Part shown: positions 1 through 8,056 of the stretch, one piece after another
Position numbering within the stretch: the stretch's first letter is position 1
Layout: every line of letters begins with the position of its first letter
NCBI RefSeq assembly: GCF_001444505.1
Contig: NZ_LNDJ01000085.1
Location: forward strand, 16,256 to 80,255
Direction of reading: 5' to 3'
Origin: Psychrobacter piscatorii
GTDB taxonomy: Bacteria; Pseudomonadota; Gammaproteobacteria; Pseudomonadales; Moraxellaceae
Length of the DNA: 64,000 nt
Position numbers and translations under genes: made by a program
Notes under the pieces: model-generated
Databases searched by the model: none
What the model was told of the DNA's origin: nothing
The model's input: only the letters and a program-made list of their open reading frames with translations

Positions 1-756
1 AATGTAAATCGTGTTGTGATTGCCGGTCTAGACCCCAATCCACAGGTGGCAGGTCGCGGGGTAAAGCTACTTAAGCAAGCTGGTATTGAAGTGACGGTTG
101 GCATACTGACGGAGCAGGCAGAAGCATTAAATCGCGGGTTTTTAAAAGCCATGCGGACTCAGATGCCATATGTCAGATTAAAAATAGCGACTAGCCTAGA
201 CGGTCGTACCGCGATGGCATCTGGTGAGTCAAAATGGATTACATCAAACGCAGCCCGCGAAGATGTGCAAAAGATACGCGCACGAAGTGGGGCAATCATA
301 ACCGGTAGTGAGACAGTGATAGCTGATGATCCGCAGCTCAACGTGCGTTCAAATCAACTAGGCGTATTACCCGAAAAAATACCATCACCTCAGATTGTAG
401 TGCTCGATAGACGTCAGCGTTTAGAGCACAGTGCTCAGTCTGATTATCAATTGTGCCGCCGTACAGATACGATTTATTGGCGCACAGATGATCTCACTGA
501 TTTACTAGCAACATTAGTCAGAGACCATCAGTGTTATGATGTCTTGGTGGAGGCGGGTGCTGGCGTTGCGGGAAGTTTTTTGAGTCAGCAGCTGGTCGAT
601 GAATTGATTGTTTATCAGGCGCCTTGTCTACTTGGTGATCAAGCGCGACCAATGGTCAATTTCAACCCTATCTCACTGGCTCAACAGTTGCGCTTCGATA
701 TTTATAATTATGAGAAACTTGGTTCTGACCTTAAATTAACGCTATTGCCTTTGTAG
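1..756 (+). CDS. ribD: RibD, C-terminal part (partial at window edge)
   Basis: The open frame runs in from the left edge without a start, so the N-terminal deaminase domain is mostly outside the window. RibD is a bifunctional deaminase/reductase carrying out two steps of riboflavin synthesis. What remains is the end of the deaminase domain (LDPNPQVAGRGVKLL, near residues 10-24) followed by the reductase domain, with YVRLKIATSLDGRTA, SKWITS and ITGSETVIADDPQLN, and late on DVLVEAGAGVAGSFL. These motifs are typical of RibD reductases. ribE follows in the same direction, but only after an unusual 436-bp gap. Function is secure from the motifs; start and full length cannot be seen. Confidence 0.93.
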   Translation, partial: NVNRVVIAGLDPNPQVAGRGVKLLKQAGIEVTVGILTEQAEALNRGFLKAMRTQMPYVRLKIATSLDGRTAMASGESKWITSNAAREDVQKIRARSGAIITGSETVIADDPQLNVRSNQLGVLPEKIPSPQIVVLDRRQRLEHSAQSDYQLCRRTDTIYWRTDDLTDLLATLVRDHQCYDVLVEAGAGVAGSFLSQQLVDELIVYQAPCLLGDQARPMVNFNPISLAQQLRFDIYNYEKLGSDLKLTLLPL

Positions 757-835
757 GTTTCTTATTTGTGATTTTGTTATCCGCAAAATGCTTATAATGT
801 GAACTATATGTGGATAAGTACGTTACTATTTTAAA

Positions 836-851
836 TGTTCCACATGAAACT
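836..851. other. Degenerate parS-like site
   Basis: TGTTCCACATGAAACT matches 13 of 16 positions of the ParB-binding palindrome TGTTTCACGTGAAACA. It lies 11 bp from a better copy and overlaps the DnaA-box cluster. On its own it would not be called. Confidence 0.35.
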
Positions 852-862
852 GTGTATAACTT

Positions 863-878
863 TGTTTCACATGAAACA
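863..878. other. parS-like ParB-binding site
   Basis: TGTTTCACATGAAACA differs from the consensus parS palindrome TGTTTCACGTGAAACA at one position. It sits in the ribD-ribE gap beside DnaA boxes. Chromosomal parS sites generally cluster near oriC, which fits the neighbouring boxes. Confidence 0.65.
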
Positions 879-1192
879 TGAAAAGCTGATTATTTTTGTG
901 TCTTTATGATAAATTATATATTAATCAATAACTTATATTTTTTAAATCTTGCGTTGCGAGCGCTAAACTAAATTTAGCATCATTGTGGATAACTCTATAA
1001 TTAATAAAGACTTTAAGAATATTCTATTGACTTATACTTACTTATCCACAATCTATCCTATGACCGCCTGCATTTCCCGTGTGTTTCACTGCGAAGTGTA
1101 CTCAGAAAGACAGTACTAAGAAATTTGGTTAAGTATTTGATAAATAAAGTGATGTGTTTATAGCAGCATTATAATAACGAGATGAGGATGAT

Positions 1193-1867
1193 ATGTTTAC
1201 TGGAATTATAGAAAGCGTTGGAACCGTAAAATCGATGCAACCAACGGGCGGTGATATACGCTTAACAATAGAGTCTAACGACCTAGATTTTAGCGACGTA
1301 AAGCTCGGTGATTCTATTGCATCGAACGGTATCTGTTTGACTGTTGTAGAGCTAGGTAATAACCATTACTCTGTTGATGTTTCACGTGAAACTATTGCTC
1401 GAACAGCGCTAGAAGCATTAAAAGCAGGTCATACGGTCAATTTAGAAAAAGCGATGCTACCAACGACTCGTTTTGGTGGCCATATTGTTGCCGGTCACGT
1501 GGATGGGGTAGGCGTCGTCAGTAAACTACAGCAAGACGCACGTTCTATTTATATTGAGATTGAGATACCACAAGAGTTGGCGCACTATACAGCGACCAAA
1601 GGTTCTATCACGGTAGATGGGATTAGTTTGACTACCAATCTGGTACGTGACAATATCGTTTCTTTAAATATTATCCCGCATACCGCTCAAGTGACCAATA
1701 TCGCTAAGCATTGGTTGGTGGGTAACAAAGTCAATATCGAGGTGGATATCGTTGCACGCTATTTGGAGCGTTTGCTAAATAAATCACAATCTGGTGGTAT
1801 GAATACTGCAAATCCTCAAAGCCAAATTACAGAAGCTTTTTTAGCAGATAATGGCTTTATGAAATAA
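1193..1867 (+). CDS. ribE: Riboflavin synthase, alpha subunit
   Basis: The enzyme converts two molecules of 6,7-dimethyl-8-ribityllumazine into riboflavin and a pyrimidinedione that is recycled. The 224-residue protein shows the two tandem lumazine-binding domains of the family. The first begins MFTGIIESVGTV and contains GDSIASNGICLTVV. The second starts near residue 98 with HIVAGHVDGVGVV and contains GSITVDGISLTTN. The ATG is preceded by GAGGATG. It lies downstream of ribD, but the partners ribBA and ribH are absent here, so the usual riboflavin cluster is split. A parS-like site (1378-1393) lies inside the coding sequence. Confidence 0.95.
   Translation: MFTGIIESVGTVKSMQPTGGDIRLTIESNDLDFSDVKLGDSIASNGICLTVVELGNNHYSVDVSRETIARTALEALKAGHTVNLEKAMLPTTRFGGHIVAGHVDGVGVVSKLQQDARSIYIEIEIPQELAHYTATKGSITVDGISLTTNLVRDNIVSLNIIPHTAQVTNIAKHWLVGNKVNIEVDIVARYLERLLNKSQSGGMNTANPQSQITEAFLADNGFMK
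1378..1393. other. parS-like ParB-binding site inside ribE
   Basis: TGTTTCACGTGAAACT matches 15 of 16 positions of consensus parS, with only the last base differing, and it retains the CACGTG core. It is embedded in coding sequence where it reads DVSRET. It is about 0.5 kb from the pair of sites in the ribD-ribE gap. Confidence 0.7.
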
Positions 1868-1926
1868 CGTTTGAGGCTGTACTTACCTGTTTAGATATTC
1901 ACCCTGTCCATATTACGAAATCAAAG

Positions 1927-2033
1927 TATAGTCAATCCACTATAAAAGCGTTATACCGTTAACCTCGCTTGAAGTATGACATATACATCTGCACTCGGTT
2001 GCCTTGTACCGCTCTTATAGTGGATCAACTATA
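1927..2033. repeat. 107-bp Correia-like inverted-repeat element, copy 1
   Basis: A 107-bp unit is bounded by inverted repeats: TATAGTCAATCCACTATAA at the left end, and the complement of the right end reads TATAGTTGATCCACTATAA (17 of 19 identical). A second copy at 29182-29288 has exactly the same length and differs at only about seven positions. The outermost TA bases could be a TA target duplication, as for IS630/Tc1-mariner-derived MITEs. Ends and core (CCTCGCTT ... CTGCACTCGG ... GCCTTGTACC) recall the Neisseria Correia repeat from memory. It lies between the convergent ribE and histidine kinase genes and encodes no protein. Confidence 0.8.
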
Positions 2034-2063
2034 ATGTTGAGAGGGTGATTTTTTTATTAACGT

Positions 2064-4928
2064 TTAGGGTATAAAGCTTTGTAGAACGGTGTCTAGATCC
2101 TTTTTACGGATAGGCTTGGATAAAAACTCATCCATTCCCACTTGCATGCACGCCTTGCGATCCTCTTCTGTATTATTCGCCGTTAGTGCGACAATAGGTA
2201 TATCGTCGCCTTGTGCGCGGATTGCCTGAGTAGCTTGTAGACCGTCCATGACTGGCATCCGGCAGTCCATCAAAATCAGGGAGATCTCTTCACGCTGGCT
2301 GGCTAATATATCAAGCGCTTGCTGACCATCTTCTGCAACGATACTTCGATAGCCAAGTTTACTCAGCATTTTGCAGGCTATTTTTTGATTGGTTGGGCTA
2401 TCTTCCACCACTAAGATAAGGGGTGATAATGGCTGCGAACTTTCTTCTTGAGCAGTTGTCTCGCTAATGTTCTCTTTAATATCTTGTGTTTGTGTTAGCT
2501 TTTTTCTAGCTGGCATTGTCAAGCGCAGGATTTCAGAAAGTAATAGCGCACTATCTAAAGGTTTTGCCAAAAAGCCATCACATTGATCGAGTAACATAGA
2601 GGGTATACGGCGCTCAGATTTCATACTAAATAGTATTTTAGGTAAGGATGTATTAGCGAGTAGGCTATTTAATGCCTGCCGTCTATCGATGCTAGTGACT
2701 ATGTGATTGCTGTGCGTTAAATGGGGTTTTGTGAGGTCAGCCTGCTCTTGTGATAATGAGTTTTGATATTTCGCTGAGCTGTCAGTATCGGGCTTATTAC
2801 CAACTAAGATCGCGCTGGTATCATAGTACTCATAATCTAGTAGAAGTATGGGTGCCAAGCTTTGCTGATCTTGACTTAGGCGTTCTGTTAATTGCTCTAT
2901 AGTCGCTAGGTCTACAGCAGTATAAATAGTGCTAGATATCGCTAAGTGCTCACAAAGCCGCTGTAAATGTTGCGCGACAAGCGGCTGGTGGACGACCGCG
3001 ATTAGGCAAATATGATTTAGGTGCTGACTAGGATGATATACCGACTGATAGTTTGGGCGTCGGCAAGGCAAATAAAGGTTGAACACGCTACCTTCATTCA
3101 CGGTACTGGTTAGTTCTATAAAGCCGCCTAGTAATCGCGCAAAGCTATTGACGTTTTTCAGTCCCAACCCTGCATCGATAGCATTTTGCGCTACTGGGTT
3201 GATATCTTGGCTATGGGGTTTATTTAAGTACGACAAGAGCTGATGCTGTTTGGCAGATGTGATACCGATACCAGTGTCCTGCACACTAAAGCGCACCCAG
3301 CAACTCACTGCATCTGCGGTAAGGTTTTTATTGATAGACTGTAATGCCTCTTTGTTAGCCTCTGACATTTGCTCGTAGTCAGTTTGTTCTATAATAAGTG
3401 CGACATGTCCGGAGGGGGTGAATTTTACGGCATTATGCAGTAGATTCAGCAAAATCTGCCGGAGGCGCACGTCATCAGTACCAATAGAGCGTGGACAGTC
3501 TGGGGCAAAAAAGTAAATCAGCTCAAGCCCTCTTTGCCTCGTATCATTTATGATTAGCTCATTAACTTCCTGACCAAGCTTATAAATATCGACGGGCTCA
3601 ATATTAAGGCGGGTTTTTCTAACCTCGATATTTCCTATATGTAGCGTCTCGTTGAGTGCGGTGAGCATGTTCTGACTGGTGGTAATCAAAGTATCTAATG
3701 TTTTGTTTTGTCTTGCATTCAATGTGTTCGGATCGATTGGCTCAAGGATATCGATCATAGCTTCTAGCGGTATGCGCAACTTATGACCGATGACAAACCT
3801 AAGTTTATTGAACTCATCAACCTTTTGCTGTAGCTGTTTATTTTGCTGTTGCAACTGCTCGTTCTGATTAACCAGCTCATTGATATCATTAAGCATTACC
3901 GTAAAACCATGAACTTGTCCATGCTCACCGAACCATGGAGTGGCATGCAACTGGTAGTTTTGTTTGTTTTGTATTCCATAGACGATCAATGTACGCGAGA
4001 CTTGTAAACCAGCTAGCGTTTGAAGTATGTGCTGAGTAGCCTCGTCTTTGCCCATGACGAAATCAGTGATTATATGCCTGTGTCCGTTTTTGGTAGAAGG
4101 TGTAAATATTGTTTCAAAGCGTTGGTTATAGAAACTAATCTGACCATGACGTAAGCTCATCAGCATTGGCAGTGGTGCCTGATCAACCAAGCGCTCCAAA
4201 CGATGATTTAATGTTTTGATACGTCGATAGTCGTTGTGTAGCTGATAACTGACGCGGCTCAGTGCATGACCTAGCAGCAAAAACTCAGTGGTGGACTTTT
4301 CTTGTAAAAAGGGCGGCGGCGTATAAGACTCTTTTGCATGAACACTCAAATTATCAGTGTAAGCTATTAGCTGCTCCCAGTTGGTTCGACGGTGGAGCAT
4401 ATAAAATAAAGCAATAAAAAATAGTATCAGAGCCACCGTTAATGGTAGCCAATAACGGTACGAGGTCCATTCGACAGTCAAAGGCTCATAGCGCAACACA
4501 ATATAAACCTGATGACCACTTTCGAGCTTTATCGTTCCTGTTAAAGCACTACTACTGACTGTATAAGCACTTTGATTGTCCTTAGAAAAAGTGGCGGCAT
4601 TGACTGTTGGAAACGTTACTGTCGTAAAAGCTGATTCATGAGGTCGAGTCTTACGATGGATATAGGTTTGCCCAGATGGCATCATCAAAATAAGCTGATA
4701 ACTGATATGGTCAAAAGCAGGCTGTTTTAGGATTTTTTCTATTTCTACATCGATAGGCGCGGCATGCTCAGTAATACTGTACTGTAATGCATGAAAAGTA
4801 TCTATACTGTGTTGTTCGCTATGATGTCTCAACCCATCAAAAAACGTGACATAGTACAGCAATAGCATGACCAGCAAGGTCGATGCATAGAAGATCAATA
4901 ATCGCTGTAAGGACTTAAACTGTTGCAT
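2064..4928 (-). CDS. Hybrid sensor histidine kinase with C-terminal receiver domain
   Basis: This 954-residue inner-membrane protein senses an unknown signal and relays phosphate. A TM helix spans about residues 9-30 and a second about 158-177, flanking a periplasmic sensor region. A PAS-like segment follows (about 245-350), then a coiled coil rich in Q. The dimerisation/phosphoacceptor helix has His382 in GHKLRIPLEAM, and the ATPase domain has LLNLLHNAVKFTP, DTGIGIT and GLGLKNVN. A degenerate receiver-like stretch (about 620-790) precedes a classic receiver with Asp888 in LILMDCRMPVMDG. No Hpt domain is present, so a separate phosphotransfer protein is expected. It stands alone, facing away from fmt. 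Confidence 0.88.
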   Translation of the reverse strand: MQQFKSLQRLLIFYASTLLVMLLLYYVTFFDGLRHHSEQHSIDTFHALQYSITEHAAPIDVEIEKILKQPAFDHISYQLILMMPSGQTYIHRKTRPHESAFTTVTFPTVNAATFSKDNQSAYTVSSSALTGTIKLESGHQVYIVLRYEPLTVEWTSYRYWLPLTVALILFFIALFYMLHRRTNWEQLIAYTDNLSVHAKESYTPPPFLQEKSTTEFLLLGHALSRVSYQLHNDYRRIKTLNHRLERLVDQAPLPMLMSLRHGQISFYNQRFETIFTPSTKNGHRHIITDFVMGKDEATQHILQTLAGLQVSRTLIVYGIQNKQNYQLHATPWFGEHGQVHGFTVMLNDINELVNQNEQLQQQNKQLQQKVDEFNKLRFVIGHKLRIPLEAMIDILEPIDPNTLNARQNKTLDTLITTSQNMLTALNETLHIGNIEVRKTRLNIEPVDIYKLGQEVNELIINDTRQRGLELIYFFAPDCPRSIGTDDVRLRQILLNLLHNAVKFTPSGHVALIIEQTDYEQMSEANKEALQSINKNLTADAVSCWVRFSVQDTGIGITSAKQHQLLSYLNKPHSQDINPVAQNAIDAGLGLKNVNSFARLLGGFIELTSTVNEGSVFNLYLPCRRPNYQSVYHPSQHLNHICLIAVVHQPLVAQHLQRLCEHLAISSTIYTAVDLATIEQLTERLSQDQQSLAPILLLDYEYYDTSAILVGNKPDTDSSAKYQNSLSQEQADLTKPHLTHSNHIVTSIDRRQALNSLLANTSLPKILFSMKSERRIPSMLLDQCDGFLAKPLDSALLLSEILRLTMPARKKLTQTQDIKENISETTAQEESSQPLSPLILVVEDSPTNQKIACKMLSKLGYRSIVAEDGQQALDILASQREEISLILMDCRMPVMDGLQATQAIRAQGDDIPIVALTANNTEEDRKACMQVGMDEFLSKPIRKKDLDTVLQSFIP

Positions 4929-5242
4929 GAGAGCATGGCCCTATATCGACACAAAAACATATAGTGAAATCATCAACGTTTCTTATAGTAATTGATTTAT
5001 TTAAAACCTTGGTACTGATACCTTTTTATTATCTATAGCAGAATAATAGTGTGTTATTTATAGAGTATTGCTGAAGAAGTATTTTTATTCTATAAAAAGG
5101 TCGATAACTAGAGCAATGACACTTTTTATATTATAAAGGCAAAAAGCGTCATTAGTCATACTGGATTGAGACTACCACAATTATGGCACAACGTCGTAAA
5201 CTCACCTATAATGGGCAAATTAACCTTATATAATGCAAGACT
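4929..5242. other. Intergenic gap between divergent kinase and fmt
   Basis: 314 bp of AT-rich sequence separate two divergent starts. Apart from the fmt-proximal TATAAT noted separately, no palindrome, repeat or short reading frame with a good ribosome site is visible. The def gene, often found just before fmt, is not here. Confidence 0.5.
5184..5212 (+). promoter_or_regulatory. Candidate promoter of fmt
   Basis: A perfect TATAAT (5207-5212) lies 30 bp before the fmt ATG. A weak -35 (TGGCAC, 5184-5189) stands 17 bp upstream. The -10 is good and the -35 poor, so the call is tentative. Confidence 0.4.
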
Positions 5243-6331
5243 ATGACTACTGCCACTTTTGATCTGTCTAATACATCTATAAACAATAATAAACTATCTA
5301 CCGAGCGACTAAGGGTGGTATTTGCAGGCACGCCTGAGTTTGCTGCCATTAGTCTAGAAGCGCTCATTCGCCAGCAAGACGCACTTAATATCGATATTGT
5401 CGCGGTATATACCCAGCCAGATCGCAAAGCAGGACGCGGCCAAAAGCTATCAGCCTCTGCTGTCAAAGAAGTGGCATTAGCGAACGATATTGCGGTAGAG
5501 CAGCCAGTCACCTTCAAAAAATCCAGCACAGAGGGCATGGCAGCACGACAGACGTTGCGTACGTATCAGCCAGATCTTATGATTGTCGCCGCTTACGGTC
5601 TGATTTTGCCTATCGGTGTATTGACCACACCCACGCATGGTTGTCTAAATATTCATGCCTCATTGTTGCCACGTTGGCGCGGTGCAGCACCTATTCATCG
5701 TGCATTATTAGCAGGTGATGATGAGACAGGTATCACCATCATGCAGATGGATAAAGGGCTTGATACTGGTGATATGCTCTATAAGGTGAGCGCTAGTATA
5801 GAGCCTGATGAGACGGCAGCGAGCCTACATGATAAGATGGCAGCGCTTGGTGCGACGGCTATCGCTACAGTATTAAAAGAGTTATTACATTACCAAGCAC
5901 AGGCCGTTGCCCAGGATGACAGTCAGGCAAATTATGCCGAAAAGCTCGTAAAAACTGAAGGTGAGGTTGACTGGACACAACCTGCTGCTACCATCGAGCG
6001 TCAAATTCGTGGATTGACCCCGTGGCCAGGCGCTTATACTTTTCTAGAAGGGCAGCGTGTCAAAATACTCGCTGCACTACCCATCAATACCACACAAAAA
6101 ACAGATAAGCCTGCGGGTACAGTCGTGAGTGTCGGGCGCAAGGCAATTTTGGTGGCTTGCGGTCAAGAGGTTGAACAACCAAATGATAAAGCCGCTCATG
6201 ACGCACAACTCAGCAACACATTGGCGATAACTAAATTACAGTTTGCTGGTGGTAAGCCGATGACCGCGGAACAGCTTTGTCATGGTAATCAGCTAAACGA
6301 CGGTGATAAATTCACAGCAGAATTAAAATAG
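5243..6331 (+). CDS. fmt: Methionyl-tRNA formyltransferase
   Basis: Transfers a formyl group from 10-formyl-tetrahydrofolate to initiator Met-tRNA. The 362-residue protein has LRVVFAGTPEFAA near residue 24, the conserved AAYGLILP, then NIHASLLPRWRGAAPIHRA with the catalytic Asn and His, and the DTGDML motif. A C-terminal OB-fold region (about residue 240 on) with IRGLTPWPGAYT completes it. It is longer than the usual ~315 residues because of a ~22-residue Ser/Asn/Thr-rich N-terminal extension, so the true start may be further downstream, though no better ATG is evident. It leads a same-strand run with rsmB, thrC, the LysM gene, dprA and tsaC. Confidence 0.95.
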   Translation: MTTATFDLSNTSINNNKLSTERLRVVFAGTPEFAAISLEALIRQQDALNIDIVAVYTQPDRKAGRGQKLSASAVKEVALANDIAVEQPVTFKKSSTEGMAARQTLRTYQPDLMIVAAYGLILPIGVLTTPTHGCLNIHASLLPRWRGAAPIHRALLAGDDETGITIMQMDKGLDTGDMLYKVSASIEPDETAASLHDKMAALGATAIATVLKELLHYQAQAVAQDDSQANYAEKLVKTEGEVDWTQPAATIERQIRGLTPWPGAYTFLEGQRVKILAALPINTTQKTDKPAGTVVSVGRKAILVACGQEVEQPNDKAAHDAQLSNTLAITKLQFAGGKPMTAEQLCHGNQLNDGDKFTAELK

Positions 6332-6411
6332 CTTCATCTAAATAGCTTTAACGACATTTAACCCTACTAGCACAAGACGCGATCAATCATACGTCAAGGA
6401 ACTACAACTTC

Positions 6412-8010
6412 ATGAGACAAACCAATAGCGCGTCTAAAAAAAATGCACCTAGAAATAATGCACCTAGAAACAACAAGCTCAAGCCATCAAGCAATCTAAT
6501 CATGAATGGCAGCGTTCGCGTTCGCGTGATTCGCACCTTGCTTGCTATTCAAAATGGTCAGTCGCTCTCAAGTGTCCTTGATCCATTACTAAACAGTCTA
6601 CATGACGGTGATAAAGGTTTTGCGCATGCCTTGCTGCTCACAACGTTACGCCAATGGCATGCCCTTGCACGATTGCTCGACACGTTAGCGGACAATCCTA
6701 TTGATGAGGTCGAGGTTCGTACTACGATTCAAGTGGGTTTGGTGCAGTTACTGTATTTGGAAGTGGCAGATCATGCCGCAATTCATGAAACGGTCGAAGC
6801 AGCAAAAGAGATTGAATTTGCTCATGCGACAGGCTTAATCAATGCTATTTTGCGCAAAGTCGCTAAGAACCCGAGTAAATTTCGTAAAAAGTGCGATAAA
6901 AAACACAGCTTACCGAATTGGCTTGCCTATCAGCTTAAGCAAGATTGGAGTGAGCAGTACGATGCGCTGACCCAAGGCTTACGCCAAGTGGCACCGATGT
7001 TTTTGCGAGTCAACTCTGCAGTTACTTCAGTAGAGGATTATCAACAGTCGCTGTATGGCGCAGAAATTGATGCAGATATCGTTGAGCTAACGACTGGTTT
7101 TAACGTAGCAAACTCGTCAGAGACTACTACAATACTATCGACCAAAGGCTTAAGACTGCATCAGACTACCGCTGTCAATGCTTTGCCTCATTTTTCCGAA
7201 GGCATTGCCAGCGTGCAAGATATGCATGCTCAGCTTGCGGCACCTATCATCAATAAAGCGTTAATGGCAAAGCTCAACGCTGAAAAATCTGATACGGAAA
7301 ATACCAATAACGAGATACATATTTTAGATGCTTGCGCGGCGCCTGGTGGCAAGCTTGCCCACTGGTTGGAGTTACTCAGCTCAAATGACTCTTCATCGTT
7401 GTTTCACGTGAAACAAGATGATGCGGAAGCAAAGCCTTTAGCTTCTAAACTCAAGCTGACGGCTATCGATAATGAAGCACCGCGCATCGAACGCATCTAT
7501 GACAATCTACAGCGTCTTAATCTAAAACAGCAAGACTTAGAGCAAGCTGAAAAAAATATCGCCCTTAACGTTGTCTGCGCTGATGCCACCAGATGGCAGC
7601 ATGGCAAAAACAAAAAGGCGGCTACTAATGAGCCAGTATTCGATGCAATATTGTTGGATTCTCCTTGTACCGCGACGGGCGTGATTCGTCGTCATCCTGA
7701 TATTAGTATTTTGCGTACCGAAGAAGACATCGAGCAAACGACACTGCTACAAGCAGATATCTTGCATAACTTATGGCCACAATTGAAAGCTGGTGGTTAT
7801 TTGCTGTATGTCACGTGCTCTATCTTAAAGCAAGAAAACGTCGAGCAAATGCAGGACTTTATCACTCATCATAATGATGCGGCAGTGATTGAGTTTACCG
7901 AGGCTTGCAATTGGGGTATCGCGCAAACGATTGGTCGCCAATGCTTGCCAATCGATAGCGAGAGTGGCGATGGTTTTTATTATGCGTTATTGCAAAAGAC
8001 TGCTGAATAA
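6412..8010 (+). CDS. rsmB: 16S rRNA (cytosine-967-C5) methyltransferase RsmB
   Basis: A SAM-dependent enzyme that methylates C967 of 16S rRNA. The N-terminal NusB-like RNA-binding domain (about residues 30-170) is followed by the methyltransferase domain with the SAM loop LDACAAPGGKLAH and the two active-site cysteines, Cys419 in DSPCTATG and Cys469 in YVTCSIL. At 532 residues it is about 100 longer than the usual ~430. The extra comes from a Lys/Asn-rich N-terminus and loops, including one after the SAM motif (about residues 322-345) that contains the parS sequence and reads LFHVKQ there. Position after fmt is the standard arrangement. Confidence 0.94.
   Translation: MRQTNSASKKNAPRNNAPRNNKLKPSSNLIMNGSVRVRVIRTLLAIQNGQSLSSVLDPLLNSLHDGDKGFAHALLLTTLRQWHALARLLDTLADNPIDEVEVRTTIQVGLVQLLYLEVADHAAIHETVEAAKEIEFAHATGLINAILRKVAKNPSKFRKKCDKKHSLPNWLAYQLKQDWSEQYDALTQGLRQVAPMFLRVNSAVTSVEDYQQSLYGAEIDADIVELTTGFNVANSSETTTILSTKGLRLHQTTAVNALPHFSEGIASVQDMHAQLAAPIINKALMAKLNAEKSDTENTNNEIHILDACAAPGGKLAHWLELLSSNDSSSLFHVKQDDAEAKPLASKLKLTAIDNEAPRIERIYDNLQRLNLKQQDLEQAEKNIALNVVCADATRWQHGKNKKAATNEPVFDAILLDSPCTATGVIRRHPDISILRTEEDIEQTTLLQADILHNLWPQLKAGGYLLYVTCSILKQENVEQMQDFITHHNDAAVIEFTEACNWGIAQTIGRQCLPIDSESGDGFYYALLQKTAE
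7400..7415. other. Perfect parS site inside rsmB
   Basis: TGTTTCACGTGAAACA is identical to the 16-bp consensus ParB-binding palindrome. It lies in a non-conserved loop of RsmB, where a DNA site could be tolerated without harming the enzyme. With the sites at 0.86, 1.38 and 14.28 kb it forms an origin-proximal centromere cluster. Confidence 0.88.
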
Positions 8011-8056
8011 ACCGCTTTTAACTATTGAATAACATTATTGTAGACAGGACAATCTA

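Larger units (their letters stand above)
809..1050. other. DnaA-box cluster in AT-rich gap; candidate replication-origin-like region
   Basis: The 436-bp gap between ribD and ribE holds four 9-mers matching the DnaA box TTATNCACA. Three are the strong form TTATCCACA or its complement (809-817, 984-992, 1042-1050) and one is the TTATACACA form (851-859). Between boxes two and three lies a very AT-rich stretch (about 888-955). It begins with GATTATTTTTGTG at 888-900, which resembles the AT-rich 13-mers of E. coli oriC. Two parS-like palindromes sit at 836-851 and 863-878. The boxes are seen directly. Whether this is oriC, a DnaA-titrating site or a DnaA-regulated promoter is inference; dnaA itself is not in the window. 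Confidence 0.6.

Noticed and set aside
757..1192. Possible FMN riboswitch between ribD and ribE
   Set aside because: None of the conserved RFN-element sequence blocks is present.
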